Origin: Septoria linicola
Lineage: Eukaryota; Ascomycota; Dothideomycetes; Mycosphaerellales; Mycosphaerellaceae
Direction: 5' to 3'
Length of the DNA: 64,000 nt
NCBI GenBank assembly: GCA_024114885.1
Contig: CP099426.1
Span: forward strand, 930,001 to 994,000
Shown: positions 43,215-53,299 of the stretch, in pieces
Position numbering within the stretch: position 1 is the first letter of the stretch
Layout of the letters: every line of letters begins with the position of its first letter
Notes under the pieces: generated by a model
Told to the model about the DNA's origin: nothing
Seen by the model: the letters and a program-made list of their open reading frames with translations, nothing else
Database searches by the model: none
Program-made: the position numbers and the translations under genes

Positions 43215-44537
43215 ATGTCGTGCCCCATCTTGTGGCAAAATAAAGACAAGACCGTGACCCTCATTGACATTCCACGATCCATTGCTGCCGCCCAAGGAAC
43301 GGCAGAAAAGTCATGCACAGATGCGCTGTTGTCGTCTGAACCATTGCAAGATCCTTTCCCATCAACAGACCCCAAGTCTGCAGACGGGAAAGGACGCCTC
43401 ACGGGAAATGCTGCGCACGACGTTCTTCACGAGGAGTATCAAAGGCTGCTTGGGCAAGCTCTAGTCGAAGCCAGAGCGTTTCACCATGCTGAATGGTGCC
43501 TCAAGCGGACAGTCGTCTCAAGTCCTAGGCGAGGTCCAGCAGGGTCATCGAAGAAGCGAAAAGTTACTGGAGAGGAACATGGTTCTGATGCAGACCAGTT
43601 TCGCGCCATTGATCTGCCCAATACTCTGTTGACAAGCATAACAAAACCCTGCCTCAATCCTCCAGACTTCCGCGCCCAACCAGATGATAGTACGTCCACT
43701 GGTGAATACGATCCCGGCAGCAGCCTCTGGAATGCCAACACGCAGCCAGCAACAGTGACTTTGACGAGCCACGACATCACCAACGGTAAGTCGACAGACT
43801 ACAATTTCCGCCTGCCTGCAGACTCCACTTTCTTTCTTGGCGATTGCTCTACGCCCGTGGCATTTCATGAAGTGGTAAGAGATCAAGAACAGAGATTCGA
43901 CTTTGTCCTGCTTGACCCGCCGTGGCCAAACCGCTCGGTCAAACGGACGCACAAGACTCCTGGTACTTCATACTCAACCATACCTACACTAGAAGACATC
44001 AAAGCCCTCCTGTTGGGTCTCAATATACCGGCTCTACTGTCTGAAAAGGGCTATCTCGGCATATGGATCACGAACAAGCCTGCCATTCGAGATCTCGTGC
44101 TCAATCTCTTCGCCTGTTGCGGCGTTGACCTTGTCCAAGAGTGGATATGGCTCAAGACCACTGCGAAAGGTGAGCCCGTTACTCCCCTGGAAGGCACTTG
44201 GAATGGGAGGAAACCTTATGAGGTACTGCTCATCGGGAGAAAACGACCAGCACACATTTTGCCCAAAGAAGGAATCAAGAGGAGGGTCTTGATCGGTGTG
44301 CCGGACTTGCATTCGAGGAAGCCTTGCTTAAAGGAAATGATTGAAGATCTCATCGGCCATGATGGGAAAACATTAGAGGTGTTTGCTCGATACTTGGTGT
44401 CTGGGTGGTGGAGCTGGGGCGATGAGTGCGTCAAGTTCAATTGGAACGGTTTCTGGCGAGCTGAAAGTGCCGACCATACAGTGAACGGCAAGAGGAGTGG
44501 GGACATAGACGATACAACATCCAGATCAATGTCGTGA
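43215..44537 (+). CDS. MT-A70 family methyltransferase, METTL4-like
   Basis: Single exon of 440 residues. The N-terminus ILWQNKDKTVTLIDIPRSIA matches the conserved opening of the METTL4 branch. A disordered basic linker with SSKKRKVT, a likely nuclear signal, follows. The catalytic domain contains FDFVLLDPPWPN (Asp234 begins the DPPW motif), then GYLGIWITNKPAIRDL, VQEWIWLKTTAKGEPV, RKPYEVLLIGRK, a conserved HSRKPCLKEMI, and GWWSWGDECVKFN near the end. The family transfers methyl from S-adenosylmethionine to the N6 of adenine. Animal METTL4 modifies U2 snRNA and is also reported to act on DNA. Target in fungi is unknown. The catalytic motif is intact. Confidence 0.88.
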   Translation: MSCPILWQNKDKTVTLIDIPRSIAAAQGTAEKSCTDALLSSEPLQDPFPSTDPKSADGKGRLTGNAAHDVLHEEYQRLLGQALVEARAFHHAEWCLKRTVVSSPRRGPAGSSKKRKVTGEEHGSDADQFRAIDLPNTLLTSITKPCLNPPDFRAQPDDSTSTGEYDPGSSLWNANTQPATVTLTSHDITNGKSTDYNFRLPADSTFFLGDCSTPVAFHEVVRDQEQRFDFVLLDPPWPNRSVKRTHKTPGTSYSTIPTLEDIKALLLGLNIPALLSEKGYLGIWITNKPAIRDLVLNLFACCGVDLVQEWIWLKTTAKGEPVTPLEGTWNGRKPYEVLLIGRKRPAHILPKEGIKRRVLIGVPDLHSRKPCLKEMIEDLIGHDGKTLEVFARYLVSGWWSWGDECVKFNWNGFWRAESADHTVNGKRSGDIDDTTSRSMS

Positions 44538-44966
44538 ATAGCTTGCGGATGCTGTTGATGTGTCACGACGATGTCTCAAGTGCCCGCCAGTAGTGTGCCT
44601 GTCTGAAGGTCTGACGGCCAGCAAGTCGTCTTCTCGAGAGTTCATGCCAGTCTCGTCTCCCGATAGAAGCTTTCGAGATAGGCCGTCCCCGGTGCTGTTG
44701 TAAAATTGAGAAAGCCCTTTCTGCGCTTACAGCATGGAGGACTAGAAGTCTCTGGCATCTCCAGACATGAATCATTGACTGCAGGTCGCTTGTCATCAAC
44801 ACAGCGTCTCGATTTTTAACGGAGATGTGCATAGCACGGTGCAGGTCCGCATACTGCTCTACAATGACTACGAGGCACGAGACGGTAGTCCGCTCTGAAG
44901 TATTCGTATCATTTCATGATCATGTCTCTCACATTATACATCGCATCGGGGTATCATAAAAAGTCA
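44538..44966. other. spacer between convergent genes
   Basis: 429 bp, with chance frames only. Confidence 0.5.
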
Positions 44967-47276
44967 TCATGCATCTCTCATCTCCGTCACATGCTTCCTC
45001 GAAAAAGTCTGAGCAAGTCTCCCACGAATCTCCTCCCCAGCAACTCCGATCTTCGGCTTCACGCGCTCCACATTCTCTGGCTCTGCAACGCCAATACGTC
45101 CAGCATCTGTTCCATTCACAATGTGACCGAACTGCACGCGACGATCTCCGACCTCTTCTATCAGTTTCTCGACAGGTGCGTTCGCAGCGGTAGGGTGGTT
45201 GAGATTAGGTGCACGGAAAGCTGCTGCGATCTCGAAGGGACCGAGTGTGACTTTGCGGCCGAGTTGCCAGAAACCCCAGTATGATGGCAGAACGCACAGG
45301 ATGCAGATTATGGTGGAGGCGATGGCGCCGCCCATGTACCAGTAGTTGCTCTTGTAGTGGATGGTATCCTTCCAGACGCGAGCATCAAAACCATCATATG
45401 TGGGCTCGTAGTCGTTGGCTGGGTCCGAACCGCCGACATCTGTGGAAAGAGCGAACATGATCGAGTTGATGGCGCCAATGATGCCTGGGTCGAGAAAACG
45501 TGATTTGGAAGCGCGTTTGCCAGCTCCGGCATCACTTTCATCGTCGCCCAGAAGATTTGCTCCACCATCTAGTGGCCAGCCGTATTGGTAACCGCAACCT
45601 AAAGCTCCTGGAGTGTTGCTAAGATAGGATTGCGCGCTGCCAGTAGCGTTCATGCGGTAGCCGATGCCGCTCTCTGTCCTCGAGAGCCATGCATAGCCGC
45701 CCAGGTATGAGTTGAGACCGGAAGCAATACCACCGAGAGTATTGTCACCAATTGTCTCCGCTCCACTGGTGTAAGCGAGAACGCCATTGATAGTGTCGCT
45801 AATGTTCTGATAAGATTTAATCGTGTGATAGTTCTGCTGCAGTCCAGTGGTGTTGTACTCGTAGAAGATGGTTGAATTCTGATCGGTTGCAAGATCTGCA
45901 GTCCAGTCCAGCTCATTGCCACGCTGCGTCAGCTCAACAGGGTAGACGACTTTCGCTGGACGTAGTCGACAGATCTTGCTGTAAAGGGTTCCCGCGCAGG
46001 TAGGCGCGCTGGTGTTCATGCCTTCGTCCGTTGCATCACTGCTGAGTACAGTCATGATAATGTAGTCGGTATTGTTCTTCCATGCATCTGGAGCATCTGA
46101 GATGGAGCTGTCGCTGTGGTGTACTCTAAAGTCCACACCGTACAGTTGTTGGTTGTAAAGCGTGAAGTTGGTGGCGTTTGGTTGGTAAATGTCCCCAGTG
46201 ACAGGGTTTCTGTCATAGAAAAGCAGCTTCGAGGAGTCGATGGGCGCCTCCGAATAGTCACTTTTCTCACAGACAAAGGCGAACCCTGTGCCTGTGAGGT
46301 CCAGGTACATAGTAGCCATCTTGATGGCGTCTGCTGTCTTCATCTTGCGAGTGAGAGGGTTCCTCTTTTGGCCGTTCTCGCGGTCGTAAGTCTTGAACTG
46401 GTTTGGGAAAACTCCACCTGAACGGTCGTTTAGCATTCAGTCGCCCAAGAAAGGTGTTACGACATGAATCAGGAGTGCAGCACCATGCTAACTTACCACC
46501 CGTCTGCCAGATGTTCAAGTCGGCATTGAACCAGCTCTGTATCCCGGCACCATTTTCGGCACTTTCCACACCAGCACCAGTGATTGGGAATGTCTCGTTG
46601 ATATAACCCCAGGTGGAGTTGCGCAGAAGGCCGACAGGGTCGGTTTGTGTGTAGGTCCCGATCGACTTCTGAAGTAGCGTGGAATCGATCAAGGTCATCT
46701 TGGCGACCAACGCCGTGAGCGCGATGATGTTGAAGGCCTTGCCGCTCAGCGCAATCTCCTTAACAGAGCTGCTGAATTGCCACGATTGATTCAGGTCTTT
46801 GATCGTGCCACCCTTGAGTGCCCTGCGCCACCATGCAATTGCGACGCCATTACCTGCAGAACCATTAGTCCTGAATGATTGCAGAAAGCAGAGATTGTCT
46901 TACTGATTGCTATGCCGAAGCAGATGTTGGCGACACTGTTGAAGATGGAAATGAGAACATTAGGAGCCACAGCTTTTGGCCATCCTCGATGTCCCACTAT
47001 CCTCGTCTGCGACTGTTTGTTTGAGCAGATTAAAACAATGACAGATGCGATGAGGCAGAGTATTACGCCCCCTAGTGCTCCCAGCCCAAGCCACGGAAAT
47101 TGAGCGATGAAACCAGGCTGCCAATGGGCATGGCTGTTAGCGTCCGAATTATCATTCTTTTCAAGATCGTCCTCAGTCGGCGTTACTGGGGTGGTATATG
47201 TTGTTGGCTGCTTCTTCTCCGAGTAGTCCTCCACGGGGCCAGCGTACGTGATCGGGCCTCTTTCCATGGTCGCCAT
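44967..47276 (-). CDS. multipass fungal membrane protein (DUF3176-like)
   Basis: Three exons, 47276-46904, 46853-46497 and 46417-44967, with introns of 50 and 79 bp and compatible phases, encode 726 residues. A cytosolic N-terminal tail is followed by a membrane helix at about 58-80 (LGGVILCLIASVIVLI), a second pair near 105-175 with AWWRRALKGGTIKDLNQSW between, a long outside domain rich in Asn-X-Ser/Thr sites, and a last helix near 610 (GGAIASTIICILCVL). The C-terminal tail is charged. The layout is that of the DUF3176-like fungal family, as I remember it; no molecular role is known. Its upstream flank carries a Z-DNA-like run and a palindrome. Confidence 0.75.
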
Positions 47277-47944
47277 ACCTATGTCAATGGACGTGAAATG
47301 AGAACGGGGGGATTCCTACCTCAAGAGATGAGAGGGCGCGAGAACTATATGCTCTCCGGCTTCACCGTCGCGCGCGTGCGCGTGCATGCTAGCTAGCATG
47401 GCACGAGAGCGCTCCATTCTGCAGATTGAGGCGTTCTGGACTCGGCAGCGCCGTAGTCATATCGGACTAGAGCTTCGGCGTGTCTGCACTTGGGCAGCCT
47501 ATCAAGAGACCAAGGAAGCCACTTGAGAGCCCTCTGCAGAAGTCAGTGCTGGCGAGAGTGCAGAATCGCTTCCACGACCTGGTGTCCAGCAACCATTCCA
47601 GGCTAGCTTGAACAAATCGGGCTTGTGCAGCACGTGGATGTGCTGGAAAAGTGCATGCCACTACCGTGGTTTGGAAAGCGCCACAGTACAAAAGGCTGAA
47701 TAGGCGATTGGTCCGGTTCGGGCTCAGCTCGTTTCTTGCATCGGCACGTCCGGTGTCGAGAACTCTGTCAGCAACGATGGCAGCCAGCATGGTGAGTAGA
47801 CAGCCCTTGCACTTTTATCGGCACCGACGACAACACCTCTGAGAGTCTGAGCTGGTGTCGTTGTCTGCTTGAAGGAGATGAAGGTCCCTGTCGCGTATAC
47901 GTAAAGATCTGACCCTATTAACTCGGAACTACGTAGCGCCGCGC
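47277..47944. other. buffer between last gene and AT-rich repeat block
   Basis: About 670 bp of normal composition. A minus frame at 47790-47467 (107 codons) has an ATG start but no supporting signal. The composition changes abruptly within about 30 bp near 47,930-47,960, where CpA and TpG practically vanish. Confidence 0.55.
47369..47400. promoter_or_regulatory. alternating purine-pyrimidine run and 16-bp palindrome
   Basis: From 47369 to 47389 the sequence alternates strictly between pyrimidine and purine for 21 bases (CG, TG and CA steps), favourable to Z-DNA. It overlaps a perfect 16-bp palindrome CATGCTAGCTAGCATG at 47385-47400. Both lie about 100 bp upstream of the start codon of the membrane-protein gene. 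A regulatory role is possible but untested. Confidence 0.5.
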
Positions 47945-50900
47945 ACGTAATAGCCTCTACGTCTTAGTAAGTAATAATACCTTTATAGTAGGCTATAGGG
48001 GTAATAGGGACTAGATTAGTATCTCGTTAGCGGATAAGGTCGGTCTCTACGTATAAGTAGCTATAGCTTCCTACGAACTTATAAGCGAGCTATAATTTCT
48101 ATTATAAAGCTAAGTACGCGTACTATAGCCCTACTTTACCTTCTTCCTCTTTAACTACTTTAACTTACGATAACGATCGTAGGTCTTAAGATTACGCTTA
48201 CTTTAGACGAATATATAAAGTAGTTTAACGATATAGTAATAGATAATAACTACCTTAATACTAACCTTCTAGATAGGTATAAGAGTAGTCGCTATAGAAC
48301 AAGACCTGTTCGGAGAGTAATAGTCTTGTAATACGTTAATTAAATAGTAGTAACGAGCTTAAAATAGTAGCCCTAGGACTAAGAGCTTTATACTAGGACT
48401 ATAGGATATTAAATTAATTAAGTAGAGTAAATATTACTATCTTAGAAACGAGCTACTATCTTACTTTTATACTAAAACTACTAAGCACGATATATAGGTA
48501 GGCCTTTACCTTATTAATCCTCCCTTTCTTAGTATCTAACTAGATACCTAACTACTTATAGACCTTACTTAGAATTACTTAAAACTAGCTAGTTATTCTA
48601 TTAAAGTCTATTAAACTTTTAATTAGAGGCCTATTAAATAGTTACCTTCTCTAACGATAACTACTAAAAACACTTTCTTAGATCTAATTATTATTCGCTA
48701 GACGCTACTCTTCTACTATATTCTTAGAGATTTCCTTAGAAATAGCCTCTCTCTTCTTCGACACTAATACTTCTAGGTTACTATCTACGCTTATAAAGCT
48801 AGCTTTACTAAATATCTGCTTTTTAATATCTATAGCTATAGCGTAGGTAGTATCGAATTAAGCTTTAGCCGTAGTCTACTATTTAGCTATATAGACCTTA
48901 AACTCCTCCTTACTTATACTAAAGAGCTTCTTTATCTCTATACTTACTACCTAATCTGTCTATAGAACTCGGCCTACTAAGGTATTAGAAATCGAGCCTA
49001 GGCTAGTTAGAAGTACCTTAGTAGCGAAGGGTTTTATTACTCGCGTAGAGTATATAGTACTAGAAGCTATAAAGAGTATCTACTCGTAGTAGAGATATAC
49101 GCTATAGATCGTAGAAACGTTAACGTAGTTACTATTAGGTAGCTTATCTAACGTTCGACTATTAGAGTAGGCTAGAAATACTATTAGAATTATACGATAC
49201 TCTTCGCTTATATAAGTATACTACTAAGGGATATAGGAGTACGAAATAACTAGCGAGCTCGTATTAGTATAAGGATTCTTCTAACTAAGCTTAAGATTAG
49301 CTTTTATTTCGTTAGTAATTACTAGAGGTATAGTCTCGATAAAGCTTATACTATAGCTTTACTTATTAGTAATAATACGCCTCGCTAGCTACTTTGCCTC
49401 CTTAAGGTTAAAGAGCCTATTACTAATCGTATTCGAGGTTAGTAAAAGTCGTCCTCTATCGCTAGTATCGTCTAGAGAGATCGTAAATTAAACCTAATTA
49501 AGCCCTTTCTCCTTAAGTAGTATATTCTCGTTTAAGGCGATATACTAGAAGCCGTTAGGGTAGTTAGAACTAGCCTTATCGTCGAAGATATAAAAGGTAG
49601 TAGATAGGTAGGCTACGTACTTAATAGTCGTATACAGAGTAGTAACTAGCTAGTATAGCTATAGTAAAGGATATTAGTAAAGAAGCTATTAGGATAGCGA
49701 GTACTATATACTACGAGACTAACTATACTAACTAATAGCTATATTATACTATCGATATACTATAAACTTATACCGTATAGCTTTAAGTAAAGAGTCTAGG
49801 ATCTAAAATAGGCCTCTAGTAGAAAGAGAATAAAAGAGAAAGCTATAATCGGTCTAGGTACCCTTATTACTATTATAGTCTAAGAGCTCCTAAGCCCTCT
49901 AACGGATATTAGAAGTAACCTTCAAGTCTACTTCGGTTACTACGAACTAAAAGGGTCTAAGATAGCTTCTACCTACCTCGCGTATTAGAGCGTTAATATC
50001 GTTCTCTAGTTCCTAAGTATTAGTACCTTTCTTACTATAACGAGAGCGTCCTACTAGCTTAGAGAAGAAAGTATTCGCTTCTAGCTTAAACTATGTCCGG
50101 TTTTAAGTATTCTAGGCGATAAGAGCTTAGAGATTAGTAGTACTACCTATCTAAATAATACGCTAGTAGAAGGTATACGTTACGTTAGCCGTCTTTAGTA
50201 GCTTTAAACTTATAGTATTACCTATCTTAGCTATATATTCTTTATAAAGAGGCTAGCTAAGGTATAAAAGAATATTAATTAAAGCGTAGCTCTTAGCTAC
50301 TTTCTTCTTTTCCTAGATATTATCGACTTCTTTAAAAGCTCCGCTAACGATTATATAGTAGTAGACTTTAGAGGTAATACTATCTTTTATATAAGCCTAG
50401 TAACGTAGATTAGGCTCTAAGTCGCTCTCTAGCTTAATTCTACTATTATCTTCTAGTACGATTAGCGATAGGCGTTACGGATCTAGTAGCGGCTCCGTCG
50501 TAGGTAATACTTAGTCTTATATAGAATCGCTATCGCCTAAAGCGCTTAGTATAAGAGAAGTCTCGATCGAGGTAATAATAGTTTCTCTAGTACGAATTCT
50601 AGTAAGCCTTCTACTCTTACGAAAGACGAGCGTAGGCTTCTTCGTAGAGCTTAGCGTTAACTTCTCTAACTAAGCTTTTAGCCTCTATATAGTACTAGGC
50701 GATATAGTATCTCTAAGGCGAGGCTCCGAGGTCGTAAGTAAATTATCTTCTCTTTCTCCTTCTTAACTAGAGCTTCGAGTAGGACTAGATAAAGATAGGC
50801 TCTTAGGCGTAGAGAAAGAGAGACGTTTATTAGGTCTTAGGTTTCTAAGAGGAGGTAATAGTCTATAGGATATTAATAGCTGTTTCTCTACTACTAGGAA

Positions 50901-52936
50901 TACGTAGGTCGGTTCTTTAAAAGTCTCTCCTTTAGTAAGCTTAACTATAAATCTGTACTAATCAAGTCTATAGCCTACCTCTAGGCGCGCTTCTCTTATC
51001 TTATAGCTAAATATGTCGACCTATAAGAGCTCCTTTTTAAACTTATTCTAGTAGTATCTCCTATCTAAGTTCGTATTAATAAAGCCTAAGCTCTACGAGC
51101 TAGGAGTCTTCTTACTTCTCTATAGCTAAAAATGCTAGCTATAAGAGAATATATTCGCTACCTACTAATAGAAACGATCTTACTTTTACTATACTAAGAA
51201 GACCTAGTCTTTAGGCTCGCTCTCTTTAAAGACGCCTTTATACTTATTTAACTATTAGTAAAGGTTCCTAAGTATTTCTTTATTATATAGGACTTAGTTA
51301 AGGAAGAAGAAGTTTTACTCGTACCTAAACTCTATACGTAGCTACTACTAAATTAAGTTTCTCTCCTTTACTAAGTCTCGGCCTTCTTAGCGTATCTTCT
51401 TTATATTATCGCGTTTTACACTCTACGCGTTAAGGTACTTTAGTAAAATCTTAGTAGAGAGGCGCTTAAAGAAGTTAAATACGCCGATCTTTATCTCGTC
51501 GTTTACTTCCTCGACTTACTTAAGTACTAAGTCGACGCTCTCCTCTTAGTCTTATAGTGTCTCTAGCGATAGAATAGCTTTAGTAGTATTATTAAGGTTC
51601 GTTATACTAGTAAGAGGTCTACTTAAGGCCTAGAAACTAACGAGCGAGCTTTCGCGATTAGTACGAGCGAGCGCTATATCTTATATAGAACTTAAAGAAG
51701 CTATCTTTCGTTATTTCTTTAGAGACTCTTATCTAAGTAGTTCTTATATAGGACTTCGAACAGGTAAGGTAGAAGGCGAAAGCGCTAGTCTTAATAAGCG
51801 TTTAAGCGTTAAAGAACGCTAGAAAGAGGAAGTCTTATTCTTTATACGCGATAGAGAAAGAGAACGCTTTTAAATAGTCGTATTAGTAGCTTAGGGCGAT
51901 ATAAAGCGCGTGACTAGTAATAAGTAACTTAAATAGTAAGGAAGGTTAGGCGCGTAACTAGTTATAGAGTTTTCTATTATATTAGTTACTACTTACGTAT
52001 ATAAACAGCTATATAGCGTTACTAGGTAGTAACGAAAGATAAGAATCGAACTTAATAGAAGTAAGGCTCTATAGTAACTAATTAATAGTTAATAAGGAAG
52101 AAGAGATCGTTTAGAGTATAAAAGTAGTCTAATTATATACCTTATCGTAGTAGCGTAACTACTATTAGGATTAGGGGTCTATACGTAAGGCTTAGTTATA
52201 TAAGGTTCTAGTTATCGTTTAAAAAGATAACTAAAAGTTTATTTTACCTTAACGCTTCTATAGCCGTCGTATACTACTAACGCTACTACTAACTACTATA
52301 GTATATATCTTACTATCGCTAATAAGGACTAAGACTTAGATACTATCGTCGTTACCTCTACTAATTTAAAAGAGCCTTATTTTTCGTATACTAAGTCGAC
52401 TTACTAGATCGCGCTTTCCGTATCGTAAGAGACTACTAGCGCTATAATTAATAGCTAGAAAGGAGCTATTAGAGCCGTCGCTACTAAAGATTCAAGCTTC
52501 TCTACCTTTATATAGGCTAAAAAACTTAAACTTTAAGAATTCTCTACTAGAAACTAATATTTTTAGCGACTTTTTTAGCTAGGCGAAAATTAGTAATAAA
52601 AAGACCTTTAGGATAGAAAATTATTATCTTACTTCGCTAATTAGTAATAGAAAAAGGCTCTAGAAAGATAGATCGTAATACTAACCTTAGAAATCGCTAG
52701 TAGAAAAGAGCTTTAGAAGTATAGATCTAGCTTAGATTTTAAGACCTAGTAGTAGAAAGTAGCTTAGGATAGCTAACTTTTATAGCGATAGTAGGCTCGA
52801 GACTTAGAAAAAGGAGTAGGATAGTAGGTTAGCTAGTAGATACTAAGTCTATATTTAAAAGTTAAGCTTAGAAAAGTAACTAGCTATATAGATACTTATC
52901 TTAGCTATAGAAAATAGCGTTAGGATAGTTAGGATT

Positions 52937-53178
52937 AGCTAGATTTTCACTAATCTAGTAAAAGAGAAGCTCGAGAAGCTTAGATTAGAGCTCGATAGTA
53001 GCTCTAGGAATAAAAGAAGCGTTTAGGATAGCTAAGATTTAGCTAGATTTATACTAGTCTAGTAGATTATAAGCTTAGGAAGCTCTAATTAGAGCTTAAT
53101 AGTAGCTTTAGGACTAAGAGAAGCGCTTAAGAAAGTTAGATTAGAGCTCGATAGTAGCTCTAGGAATAAAAGAAGCGC
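52937..53178. repeat. about 104-bp tandem repeat, two and a half copies
   Basis: Units start at 52937 and 53041, and a partial third covers 53137-53178. The best-conserved core begins AGATTAGAGCTCGATAGTAG and is followed by CTCTAGGAATAAAAGAAGCG. Differences between units are mainly transitions. The repeat lies just downstream of the gypsy integrase remnant (in its orientation) and may belong to its 3' region. Confidence 0.7.
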
Positions 53179-53299
53179 TTAGGATAATACGATCTTAGGA
53201 AGATTAGCCTTTTTTATAGTAGAGGCTAGGCTTTAGTAGCTATATCTTAGCTTATACCCTTAATTAAGTATCGCCTATCGAATTTCTAAATCTTTAGCT

